Translations under genes and position numbers: made by a program
The notes under the pieces: generated by a model
Told to the model about the DNA's origin: nothing
The model's database searches: none
The model's input: only the letters and a program-made list of their open reading frames with translations
Shown: positions 34,458 through 47,000 of the stretch, one piece after another
Position numbering within the stretch: position 1 is the stretch's first letter
Layout of the letters: each line of letters begins with the position of its first letter
Origin: Atherinomorus stipes
Lineage: Eukaryota; Chordata; Actinopteri; Atheriniformes; Atherinidae
Direction of reading: 5' to 3'
Assembly: GCA_023101725.1 (NCBI GenBank)
Contig: JALJCO010008701.1
Coordinates: 124,001-188,000, forward strand
Length of the DNA: 64,000 bases

Positions 34458-34640
34458 CTTCAGGGTGCCTTTCCCGTCCATTCCGACTTCTTTGAGTTTG
34501 ACGTAAAGTCCCCCCACCCACCCCCCAACTCGCCACTTGGGTGCTTTGCCGCTCGCGCTCAGCGGGAGTTCGGTGCCATCCAGGCCGACTCTGCGCCACG
34601 GTAACTGTCTGTCTGTCTTCCTCCTCCTGCTGTCGCTCAT

Positions 34641-35102
34641 CGAAGCCGCGCAGGCTCACTGACGGGACGACAGACGGCTCACCGCAAACTGGCTCTGCGC
34701 TCCCGGCATCCGCTCTGCGCGCGCGTTAGGGGGGGAGGAGAGGTGAAGTAGTCTACGTTTAGTCCACAAAGTCCGAAGAAAATTAATCACCGCCAATAAA
34801 ATTAAAAGAGTCCTCATAAGTACCGAAGTTACTATAAAAACAGACAAAGTTCAGGCTGCCGCGAGGAAAACGCGACGCTTCGCCCAAATTCACAGCAATC
34901 AGTCCATCCTGACGCACGTGCGTTTCCAACATGTGATCTCTCCATGCACCTGCTCCAGCATCAGAATTACTGACCTGACTTTTCCAAACGTCCCGAAACT
35001 ACTTTACAGGGTTTAATTTCTACGTTTAATGGGATTTATAAGGAAGAAAGAGTGCTGTGAAAGTTAGAATGTAATATTGTAGTACTGTGTGTGTGTGTGT
35101 GC

Positions 35103-35160
<58 letters not shown>

Positions 35161-35174
35161 TGTATATACATGTA
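34641..35174. other. arhgap45 upstream region and AT microsatellite
   Basis: 34660-34930 is relatively CpG-rich and is the likely arhgap45 promoter or 5'UTR. A GT tract (from about 35084) passes into an (AT)n tract (about 35106-35150). No other gene is seen. Confidence 0.45.
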
Positions 35175-36283
35175 CAGGTACTACAGAAAAAAATAGAATA
35201 TTGTGAAAAAGTTCATGTATTTCTATAATTCAACTTAAAAGGTGCAATTTACATATTTTTTAGACTAATATTATGTGAATCAATGTATTTCAAGCTTTTG
35301 TTTGTTTGGATGTTGCTGATTAGGACTTGCAGCTTTAGAAAACCTCAAATTAAAAAATTAAGAAAATTAGAATACTGTGAAAAGCTCCAGTATTGTAGGA
35401 TCAGAGTGTCACAGTCTACTCAGGTAAGTAATCCAAAACCCTCCATAAGTGCCTCTTGACAAAGATTCACATGTATTCGATGGGGTTCAGGTCAGGTGAG
35501 TTTGCGGGCCAATCAAGCATGGTGATCACATGGTTGTTGAACCAAGATTTTGTACTTTTGGCAATGTGGGCAGGTGCCAAGTCTTGCTGGAAGATGAAGT
35601 CTGCATCCTCATACAGGTGGTCTGCTGAAGCAAGCATGAAATCCAAAATGTCCTGGTAGACGGCTGCATTTATGCTGAACTTAATGAAGCTCACAGGTCC
35701 ATTCCTTATGAAGTCCTCCGCACTTTTGAATGGCCCTTTCCTGACCATCTTCTCCAGGCTGCTGTCAGCCCTCTGTCTTGTACACCTTTTCTTCCACACT
35801 TCTTCCTTCTGCCTAAGTGTCCATTAATGTGCTTTGAGACAGCACTCAGAGAACAACCAGTTTCTTTTTCTATCACTTTTTGTGTCTTTCCCACCTTGAG
35901 CAGGGAGTCAATGATGGTTTTCTGCACAACTGTCAGATCAGCAGTCTTCCCCATGATTGTGAATCCTTCTAAACCAAGACAGGGACTTTTTAAAGGCTTG
36001 GGGAACTTATGGGGGTGTTTTGGATTACTTACCTGATTAGACTGTGACACTCTGATCCTACAATACTGGAGCTTTTCACAGTATTCAAATTTTCTTAATT
36101 TTTGAATTTGAGGTTTTCTAAAGCTGCAAGTCCTAATCAGCAACATCCAAACAAACAAAAGCTTAAAATACATTTATTCACATATTAGTCTAAACAATAT
36201 GTAAATTGCACCTTTTAAGTTGAATTACAGAAATACAGTACATGAACTTTTTCAGGATATTCAAATTTTTTGGGTAGTACCTG
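35175..36283 (-). mobile_element. Tc1-like DNA transposon, internally deleted
   Basis: Long inverted repeats of about 200 bp start CAGGTACTAC and are flanked by TA on both sides (35173-35174, 36284-36285). On the minus strand the N-terminal helix-turn-helix part reads MGKTADLTVVQKTIIDSLLK. A later frame reads FIFQQDLAPAH and [14 protein letters not shown], the C-terminal catalytic end of the family. The two parts are in different frames and the middle (roughly half the transposase) is missing, so it is not autonomous. Its clean TIRs suggest recent activity. Confidence 0.85.
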
Positions 36284-36299
36284 TAGTGCGGTGCAAAAT

Positions 36300-36815
36300 T
36301 TTACATACATCCTATTAAAGACGTAAAAAAATCTGCTGTTAGTGAAATAAGTTGAAATTGAAGACACAATAAATAAAAATTTTAATGAAAAGCATGACAC
36401 TGATTTTGAATTGTGGTTCAACAAAAAAAACAAAAAATAAAACAAGCAAACAAGCATGATGGAGCTCTAAAGCTAAAATTTTGTTGAGCAACACTTTGAG
36501 GCAATCACTGCAATCAGGTGTTTTCTCTAATGCTCAAAAAGACTTCCACATCTGCTGACAGGTATTTTAGCCCACTGTTCATGACAAAGGTGCTCTTATG
36601 TATCTGGGACAGTTTTGTTTGCTTTTTAATTATTTCCAACCACAATTCAAAAGCAATATTTTATTTTACTAAATCAGCTTTGTAAATTTTTATTTATTAT
36701 AAGTGTATTTAGTTTCTTGTTATTTGAATTACTATTGTGAATTTAGCCTTTTCTTTAATTGGAGGGTATGAATACTTTTGAGGACGACTCTGTATATGTG
36801 TGTATGTACAGTATG

Positions 36816-36856
<41 letters not shown>

Positions 36857-36876
36857 TATATACATACACAAAAAGA
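36300..36876. other. Repeat-like intergenic DNA with (AT)n tract
   Basis: 36460-36600 looks like part of another Tc1-type nonautonomous repeat ('cactgcaatcaggtg'). A TA/AT microsatellite runs about 36821-36852. No coding sequence is recognised. Confidence 0.4.
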
Positions 36877-37418
36877 AAAAATCAAAAAGGGTGACTTTAT
36901 ATAATTTAATTACACATAAATTTTCCATCCAGATGAGATGATTGGGGCAAGACCAAAGAATAAAGGGTAGGGGCTTGGGGGGAATTGGGAAAAATGTGTC
37001 CGGATTTCAAAAGGGAAGAGAAAAAAACGGAAAACCTTATGGCCCCGAGGACCCCCCGGCGGCCCTTCCCCTTCCCGGCTTTCCTGGCGTTCCTCCGCCC
37101 CAAGGGAGGAGAAACCCCGCAGTTATCCATATTATTACATTCTTTTACTATCAGGCGCTCTTGGACTTTCTTGCAGCCACCGCGCAATACTATACATACA
37201 CTTTACGTATATCCGTGGCCTAGAAGCCATGTACATAAAGTGTATGCATAGTTTTCCTTTATTCAATCAAATTTCACTCTGTATATTCACATAAACTCAA
37301 CACAATAAAAAGACATTTGGCTGAATGCAGCTGTTTAAATAAAAGGTATGTAATAACATTGGATGGAAAATTTACATGTAATTAAATTACATAAAATTAC
37401 CCTTTTGGGTTTGATTTT
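36877..37418. mobile_element. Inverted-repeat element enclosing a GC-rich block
   Basis: The left end (36877-36932) and right end (37362-37418) are imperfect inverted copies of about 55 bp ('taatttaattac', 'aaattttccatcc'). A second inverted pair lies at about 37187-37250. Between them, 36940-37135 is strikingly GC-rich and purine or pyrimidine tracted, unlike its surroundings. No target duplication was identified. Confidence 0.55.
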
Positions 37419-38005
37419 TTTTTTTTTTTTTGAGTGATATCCATACACACAATACACATCATTTACCTTTAAATCGATGTTGTGCAAAGACTTGTACCTT
37501 GCCAATAAGAAACACTTGTCTATAGGGTTTTATCATTTGCTTCATTGAACACTCATTTTGAAATCAAGACACAGTTTAATGTAGAAAAAGTAAAAAAAAA
37601 AAAAAAAAAGATAAAAGCTTCTACATACTGTAGTTCATCAATGACCATGAGTGTTTTCATAAAAACAGAGTTGTTTAAAAGGATTTCTATTAATCTAAGA
37701 CTTATATATTACAACAGTGACAGCAATGGACAGATTGTGCTTCACATTTTTGAAACATGAAAAAAGTTTAAAATACAAAACTAAACAGGCACTTTGTAAT
37801 TTCATCTGAGAACCCTTTATCTGATGGTAAAATAGTGGTTGCAGTAATCTTGAATTTTCCACTATTTTCCACTTGAATAACAAGGTCCTCTTAAAAAATG
37901 TGAAAAAGAACAACAATCACGGAAATATAACAGCGTGTTGAAGGAGTGAAACTGTTATTGTGTCCGTGTTGGATCAGTAGTCAGCAGCTTTAACCATCAG
38001 GTCGT

Positions 38006-41000
38006 CTACAGTTCAGTTGCAGGGCCCCATTCAATGTCCTCATCCTCTTCTTCCTCCTCTTCCTCAGAGCTGTCGCTGCCCTGGATTTGGGTGCGTCTGA
38101 ACTGGACTGCTTGGTGATGTGCCAGGCTGTAGGAGCAAACAGAGTCATGAACATCAGCAGCAGGCCTCAGTCTTTACCACAAACAGCAGCAGGAGACTTA
38201 CACCAGAAACGGAGGACCTTTCCTTCCCTCGGTCTCCGCCTGCGGCTCTGCCTGCCGAGTCTTTAAATGTGGGGAACAAATGGAAAAAGGACTTAATTAC
38301 AATGAAAATCAAGTCTAAATCTAAAAACATGAACACTAAATGTCTTAAAGGAAGCTGTGGTGGTGCAGTTCTGTACTCTACATTAATTTAATCTTTTCTT
38401 TAACAATTACTGTGCTAATTATTCTGCAACTGGTTGCTGTTTTTAGTCAGAAAGGACAAATTACAGACTTTGAACTCACCTAAAGAGACAACATTTACAA
38501 TAATATCAACTTCATGCAAAGAATGATGCAAATAGGTAGTATGAAATCAGTACATTTTTGCATTCAAATAAAAGTTGCAGAAATATATTAGTTTCTTTAT
38601 CTGTACGTTTCAGACACAGTTCACTGCAGTTTAAATGAAGTTATTACAAAACTGGGCATAAAAAGTAAAGGACACCTGTGTTTGGTTGATTATTTCTCCA
38701 CAATAAATAACATTAAGTGCATTGTATTTTACATGGTTGGAAAACCAGGTTACTCCCGTAACAAGATATAACTTGTAAGGATTGTGCTTCTATGGAATGA
38801 GAACAGAGATGAACATTTGGGAAGCACCCGAAAAATGTGCCCAAATCCCCTGCAATGGTCTTCAGATGGTTTTCATAGAAGCACAATTCTTACAAGTTAT
38901 ACCTTGTAGTAAAGGTGACTTATCAAGTTTTCCAATTAGGTATAAAATAACACCGCTGGTTTTAATAAAAGGTGAGAAATAATAATTAAAAAAAAAAATT
39001 CCCTACTTTGTGTGTTAAGTTTATTTGATCGCATCTTTCAAAAATTAAACTTTCCAGGAAACAACTCAGGCCAGATTTATTGGCTGATCAGGTGGAAGTT
39101 TGCTTTGTTTTTGCTTTTTTATTTGAAAGATGTCAAAACAATCGCAGAAGGAAAGGAAACATTGAAAAGTTAATTCATCAGCTTAATGAAACATGATGGA
39201 AGATGAGATACAAGAAATAATTTAATCAGAGGGAATGTGTTAAAGATTTAATTCCCGTCATTGATCTTTTTTTTCATAAATATTCCTGGATGGGAACTTT
39301 TTTCTTTCCACCAACATTAATCTTCTGTTTTTCTGAAAACTGACTTGTCCATATCTTTTAAAACGTCCATATTTACTGAATCATTATAAAACTGTTACAA
39401 CTAAAACCAGGCGAACAACTGAATGGTGTGCTTAATACTTAATTGACTAATTTTGTATTAAAATGATCATTTTATTGAGCAAACACATAAAACAGATATT
39501 CAGGAGCACTTTACAAACCTGCTGTAACTTCTCTTCGATGGCCGACAGGCTGGCGTGGTGTGAGTTCTCCGGTTGCTCCTCAGCATATGAAGGCTGATTC
39601 ACAGAGTACCGGGTGGTGGGGTCAGGGGCGACAAAATCTGGCGGCCCATCGGACGGAGTGGTGGGCGCAACTACATCAAGAGCGCTGAAGTCAGAGTCTG
39701 TAAAACTGCGATGAGCGGGATCTTCCTCCTCCCCGGCACTGGGAGGCGGGCTGTAACTTTCCCGGCGGGATGACCTGGGTTCGGGCACGTGCATCAGCGG
39801 AGGGATCTCTTTAATGTACGTGTCAACACTCGGCTCTGGTTCTGTTGCTGGGCTGCGGTGGCCAGAGGCCGGTTCTGATGATCGAGCCAAAGCAGATCTG
39901 GTGCCCCTGGAGCTTCGAGGGACTCTGGCTGCGTCCTGCCCGGGGTAAGCCTCTTCCAGGTCCTCGTTGTCGGTGTAGACCTCTCCGTCTGTGAAGGCCT
40001 CTCCATCAGTGTCCTCCAGATCACTAGCAGCACTGAGGTAGTCAGTCTGGGTCTGGTCCAGAGCATCTAAATCCTGTTCTCCTCCAGTCTCCAACTGGAC
40101 GCAAGAAAAATACAGCTTTAGTTTTCCACTGGAAAAGGGTTAACTTAAAAGCCCTGTTCTGGCAGGATTAGTATTGCGTAGGTACCACATGTAATAAATA
40201 AATATGATGTCAACGTGCTGCGTATTGCGTGACATCTGCTCATACGAGTTGTGTTTCCATCAGCAGTGCATGATCATTCAGAGACAAATTCGTTGAAATA
40301 ACTTGCAGACAGTCGTTACCAGTGCTTTAAGAACTTGCGCCATGTCCGCATGTTGTCCAAAATAAACGTTTCTCGCTGCGGGAAAATGCCTTTTACGGAT
40401 TTTTCAAAGAGGCCTGTATGTGATCCCCCGATCACACCAACTCCAAAAGTAATGTTTTATAAATGATCATGAACATAATAATTTGGAAGGAAAACTTATT
40501 TTCAGCCTCCATTCTTCGCCAAAAAGGAAAAGAAATGTATCCAGGAAACAAATACCGCCAAATAACATATTTTCTGTTCAAATTACAGAGATTTTCTAAT
40601 CTATAGTCACATTTACAGTCATCCTCAGACAAAAACTGCTTCTTTTTGGTGTCTACATACTTGCATCACTATTCCTGTACCAATGACACACATTTGTGGA
40701 ATAATTAAATTCATAATTGCATTACAATGATTTCACTTTTTTTAACATCCCAACCCCCCCACCCTCATTTTACCGTAATATTTAACTAGTCTTAGGCATA
40801 TGCAAGAGTCTGTGTGAGAGAAATGTGCTGTACCGTGACTTCAGACACCCAGACAGGTTTGGACTGCTGGTGGCGAATCGTATTCTTCAGATTGTCATAC
40901 CAGCTGTTTGTATCAGGTTGCAGGTCCACACGAGCTGATGGAAAGATCAGGAGAAAAGACTTAGCATTTTGCAACTAAAAGGAATAAACCCTGGCTGAAC

Positions 41001-44000
41001 CAAGACATCTGTCAGGGGCAAATAAAGGAGAAAGTACTGCTCTTAACTTTGCTTGCACATGAGTATTACCTGAGAAAAGGTGGCTGCAGTGCTTCCTCAT
41101 CTTAAGTGCCTGCGAGTAAAGGCGTCTGGAGCTCTTGCTGGAGTTGGGGCTGTACCTCTGCCTCATTATCTTGACATCTTTGCGGCTGTGAGGGTCGAGG
41201 AACAGCACCATGGGATGGTACTGGATGTAGTTCAGCCTCTCCACTGCAGTGGGAGTGATGTCCAGCAGAGGGTGCTTGTCCTAGGATGAGAGAGAATAAA
41301 AAGACCATTGATGAAAACACAGAAACCAGGATGTTTATGCTGCTTAAAGTAAATACAAAAATTTTCATCTATTTGCTTACTGGAGTTTTGACTGTTTGCT
41401 CACCTTCTCTGCTATTTTCCTCACAGTTTCCAGCTTAATTACTGTAGAGCTGCTCTCTCCACCACTGCGAGGAACCATCTCTGTGATGATGCAACAGGGA
41501 GGAAGAAATGTTAAATACAAACATTTAAGAAGAGCAATTTTCAAAGATGAGGAAGGATGTCATAGTTACCCTTCACAAAGAAAAGGGTATATATCAGAAA
41601 GTATCATGAAGAAGAAACCAACCTGCCATCTCATATTCATCAGGCATCTCTCTGACCAGCTTCTCCATGGCGATATCATTCAGAGGACCCAGAATAACAA
41701 TGGGCCGTTTGAAATTAGCTGAGAAAAAAACAAAAAAAACAAGAAAATCGACCGTATAATAAATTTTTGGGCTAATTATGAACCTCTATGATGACAGAGT
41801 GATGATCAGTGTGATGTTCAGGTAAAGAGAGACTTGCCAACCTTCCCTGAGCAGGACTCTTTCATAGGCCGGGAAGTTGCCCTGAATGGTGAGCTGCAGC
41901 AGATCCTCGCGGGTCCGTCTGTTGTTCTTCTCATTCTTTTTATTCCCTCTGAGCCCTCGCAGTTTCCAGAACTCTGCTCTTGGCCCCGAGACCGGCCTCT
42001 CTCCAGTGGCCCGCTGTGTCCGTTCGATGTGTGCCAGCTTCTCCGCCCTGCAGGAGGCAACGAGGGATACAAAAGTCAATAAGGGGCCGTGATTATAACA
42101 TAAAGTCACAGTTCCGTCTCGTCTCTTGCTTTCTTACGCATCCTGGTTGGGAATGGTGCCTTTTTCCATCTCATGCAGATCATTCCCCATGCGCACCGCC
42201 AGCCATTTGCCTATCTTCCCACGGTGCATCGTGTCCATGACCCTGAACACTTCTCCTCTGGTGAAGCTCAGACCGATGGGGGCGTTTGACTCGTGGTCAA
42301 AGTGGGCTCGTATGTAGAAGTTGTCTCCCAGGTTGGACTTGATGATCTTCTTATAAACTGAAGACAGGCAAATTCGGCCAAATCAAGACTCAGAGGAGGC
42401 TGCAGGTATGTTGCGATGACTTCAGCTCCACACTTACGGTCCATTTTGGTCTGCGTGCTGATCTCCACCTTTTCTCCTGTGTGGATGTTGAGAAGGAAGT
42501 TGGCAGCTTCTTCTCGTGTGAAATGACCAAAGTCAACTTTATTTACCTGAACAAAGTTGGAGAAAAGCCTGTTTTAGTTCCATGCACTGGAACAACCACC
42601 TGACGTGAATTATCAAACCTGCATAAGGTCACCTTCATGATCTGGTCTCCCTCTTTTATTCCCTGTTCGTACGCTGGGCTGTTTGGCTGAACTCCGCCTA
42701 CGAAGATACCCACATCATTGCCTCCCACGAGTCTCAGGCCCAAACTGCGCTCCTTTACAAAAGTCACTGTCTGCAAATCCGAGCTATACCTGAGAAAAAA
42801 ACAGGAAGAGAGCAAAGAAAACAGATTACCATCATGACTTTTCAGCATTTAGAATCAAATGAATTTGCATCAAATAGATAATAGTCACCCTGGATTAGAC
42901 GAAGGGTAAGAATCTGGGGGTAGAGAATAAATGGGCTCTTCTGTAGGCTTGGCTGCAAAGATGGTGGAAAGGAAGACACTTCAAACTGATGCAACTCAAG
43001 AGAAACTTATAAATTAGCATAAAAGATATAAAAATCTGAAAACACTGAATAAATAATGTGATCTGCAAGCGATGCCCAACGCCTGCTTATGGATTCTGAC
43101 AGCAGCTTATAAGCAGGCATTTCACTTCAGTTTGAAAAGTAACACACAAAGAGGTTTGTGTTTTATTCCATTAAAACTGTAACAATAAATCAATAAGAAA
43201 GCTGCAATCATTCAAGAGTTATTCATGTTACTTATCCAGAGCCTTACAGTAGAGTGGAGGGTTGCTATTCACTGAAATTCCAGACCGGAGTGTGCCGCCT
43301 CCATTAGCAGCATGAGGAATACTGCCAAGCAGAGAAGATAAGAGTCTTCATCAGCCCTTTCAATGTTAGGTTTTTCCTTATCTGAAATTGGTTGAGCTAT
43401 AAATTATTTAGCAAGTTGGAGCTACTTTTACAGAGAATAGGTCAGGTTAACAGGTTTAATCCACTTCAAGGTTCCTTCCCTCAAAAAACTACTTCAAAAA
43501 AATCTAACATACATATCCCCCCTTTTTTCCTGATAGGCAAAGGCATTTACTTTATCTGCATGGCTGAGGTCAGATTCAAGCTAGATACAGGCATTCACAA
43601 ACTGAAACATCATTTGTTACTGAAAACTGACAAATAAACAGCTCGTCATTCTTCGAGGCTACAGGAAGTCTCGTCATGCTGAAAGTGGCCTCTAAAGAAG
43701 GAAAATGCAAGAAAAAAGCAGCCTTTTTTAAAGACCCCCAATAATTTCAGAGAAAACTGCTGATCTGATCCACTATCTGCATGAAGGAGGTAACTCAAGA
43801 AAATATTGCTCCATGGTTCTAATATTTGGGATTTCTCCATCACACAGCTTCATCTTCCGCTACAAATAAAAAAAGCCTCAGATTGAACCGATGTGTCAAG
43901 AAGATTTTCACGCCTTCCCTTTCTTTAGTTTCTGAGGGTTAAATGGTCAGTCTGCTGTACCTGCGGTGGCTCCGCTCTCGCTCAGAGCTGCCAGACCTCC

Positions 44001-47000
44001 TGAGGTGTGAAAGCTGATCGGACTCTGAGGAATCTGAACAAAGACATCAGAGACTTCATTATGTAATCAGTACAGTACAGATGAGGAGGACTATGGCACA
44101 GAAGAGTAAACTGACCATCAGGAGGTGGTCTGATGGGTGATGGAGCCCGACGTGGAGGTTCCTGTTTTACAGCGACTGAAGGTGAGTTTTTCGGCGCCAA
44201 TCTGAGAAAAACATATGTAATAGTTTGTTTAAACCATGATTAAATCATTCAATAATATTCTTAAGTAGAGGCTGTTCATTAGTGACAAATAATGAGAAAT
44301 ATTCATTTTCAGAGAATCACTTTTAAAGTGTCAGAGGATATAAAATGTGTAATGTTTTTGGTTGCTAGGAGTTGAAACATTATGTGGTGCAATCTTAACA
44401 GGAAGTCCCGTCATGTGCACCAGTTTGTACAGAATGTTTAAGAGAAACACGTGTTTGTGTTGTGCATTTCTCATCCTTGTTTGTGTTTATCAATTACTTC
44501 AATTATTTTCAGTTTTAAACTAATAAGTAGAATTGCTTATGTGTAGTTTTATACTTGTTCTTGCGTTTCATTTTACTGCATAATAAACTTTTCAATGCAT
44601 TTCCTAAAGTATGATATTGATATGCATTTGCACTAACTGGTGAATGGCAAGGCAAGGCAAGTTTATTTGTATAGCACATTTCATGTACAAAACAATTCAA
44701 AGTGCTTTACATAAAACACGTCTGTTAGTAACCACGAAAGGATGTCTGATATCATCAGCCTACCAATATTATCCGCCAATATCTGCATTAAAATGTGATA
44801 TTGGAAAATCTCGGGGAGGTTTTTTCGGATCGATATTTTTTACTGATGAAATCTCGCGAGATTTGTTCCATGAGCACTGGTCCAGCATGTAGAAAAGTCC
44901 CAGTTATTGTTAGAGAACTTCATATCCCAGCATTCCTTTTAGTTATGTGACTACGTGCAGCTGCTGCTGCTGCTACAGACTGACTTGCTTTGAAGCTGCT
45001 TATAATATGTCTGGTTTTAAGTTGTTGGTTAAGTTATGAAGATGTCAGAAATATTGTAATCAGCCACATGTTGGCTAATACCTGCTAGTGTCTGATATGG
45101 CAGCCAGATGTCCAAAATGAACTTCTCTGGCGGAGTTAAGGATGTTTTGGGATCTTTTGCTCTCAGTGCAGAATATAGCTGTATTTCTCAAAATATGAGA
45201 GATGCAACCTCACAGTTGTCTGCATACATTTGTATTAGTTGATACCGCAAATTAAGAGCTAGACAATAATCGGATATCGGTAAAAAAGCCAATATCGAAC
45301 ATCCCTGGTAACCACTTATGCAAAATCAGCAGTACAAGTCTTTTAACACAACTGACTTAACATCTGGAGAAACACCTTTTCCAAGGAGGCCAACATCTAT
45401 TTCTGTGCACCGACAGATCCGGTCAGTTCGGGAGGATATTTTCATCTTACTATCAACAGGTATATAAAAGGACTGCAGGCGTTCTTGTAAAGAGTTTGTA
45501 TTCTGCTTCCATCTTGCTGGAGTTTATCCAAACAGACTGCAGGTTTACCATCAGCGATGCGGGCTGATCTGTGTAAAGTTTAAGGTTTGGTTTCAAAGGT
45601 GATGTTTATACAAAAAGTATTGACTTAAGAAACTTGAACTGTGTCTCTTACGTCACTGTATTTGCTTACCTGCTATACTGACTAAACTAAACTTGTGTGG
45701 ATATAAATTTTGTCAAGTCAAATTTGTTTTATAAAGCGCTTTTCACACATAAAGCAGCACAAAGTGCTTTGTATGATCTCTCCCCACACACACACCCACA
45801 ACCATTTCTGCATATAAAAAACACAAGCCTGCTCACACTCTATAAAGATAGCCAAATTAAACACACACCAAATCACACATTGTACTTCTATCTTTGTGAG
45901 GACAATCATTGACATGATGCATTCCCTAGCCCCCAACCCTGACCATCACAACTGGTTGCCTAAACCTAACCCTTGCCCTAACCTAAACTCTAAAACCAAA
46001 TCTTGACCCTCAAAAAGGTTTTTTTTTTAGGCTTTTTTATTGAGGACCGGTCACAATTTCCTCACTTTGTTGGTTAAAAGCGCAAAATGGTCCTCACAAT
46101 GTAGCAAGCACAGGAACATACCATCTCACGCTCACACACACTCACTAACCGACACCTCAGAAGCTGCACAGTCAATCAGAGACTCTTAAACGTCTCTCAC
46201 CCGTGTCTGTCGTTGGCTGTGTTGGACTTTCCGCTGTCTGTGGAGTTCCTGCGTGGGACTGATTCGTAACTGGCCTCTGATTCAGAGTCTGAGGGAGCTG
46301 GGGAAGTCCACAAAACAAGACGGTCACCATCAGCAGATAAATGACTAAAACACAAGTCCAAGTAAACAAGGTATACAGTTCATTCATTCAAGAGCAGTAT
46401 CAGTATCGGCTGATATGCTCAGCCCAGGTATCGGGTATCAAACTGGATCAGAAAAAACTGGATCAGTGCATCTTTATAACATATCTAAAATATTATCTAT
46501 CAAGTTTAATCATTTGTGACTTAGAGTGAAGGCAGTCATCTGCAGTCACTTCAACTGCACACACACACACACACACACACACCTCTCTGTGCTGGGCTGA
46601 CAGCTGTTCCCCTTTGTGGTGACTCCACCTGCAGGGAAACATCTGGCAGGACTCTGGAAAAGAAGAGAGGGAGGCGGGAGTGAGGGAGGAGGAAGACAAC
46701 AAATCTCAGTTACGTTTGACGAAGGGGGACCAGTGGCTGATATGTTGATTATTCATGAGGCTGAGACTGAAATGTTGAATATTCACCTTATAATCTCTGA
46801 GGGAAGCTCTCTCTGAGACGGTTAACTGCTTTGTAAACGATCAAATTCAACGACCTTAATCAGTGTAATCATTAACTGCATGGTGAGGTTCACTAGGAAT
46901 TTTAAACATGCAGATTTTCCCAAAACTGATCTGGTGCTTTAATGATTAGTGTCCTCTGTTTGATCAGCATGTTTTAGCCACATACAGGAGAACATGTTCA

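Noticed and set aside
45960..46010. Interstitial telomeric repeat
   Set aside because: Units are irregular and lie inside a MITE with inverted ends.
46400..46450. Further hAT MITE ('tatcagtatcggctgatatg')
   Set aside because: Only a fragment with MITE-like wording; no second end or target duplication was found.
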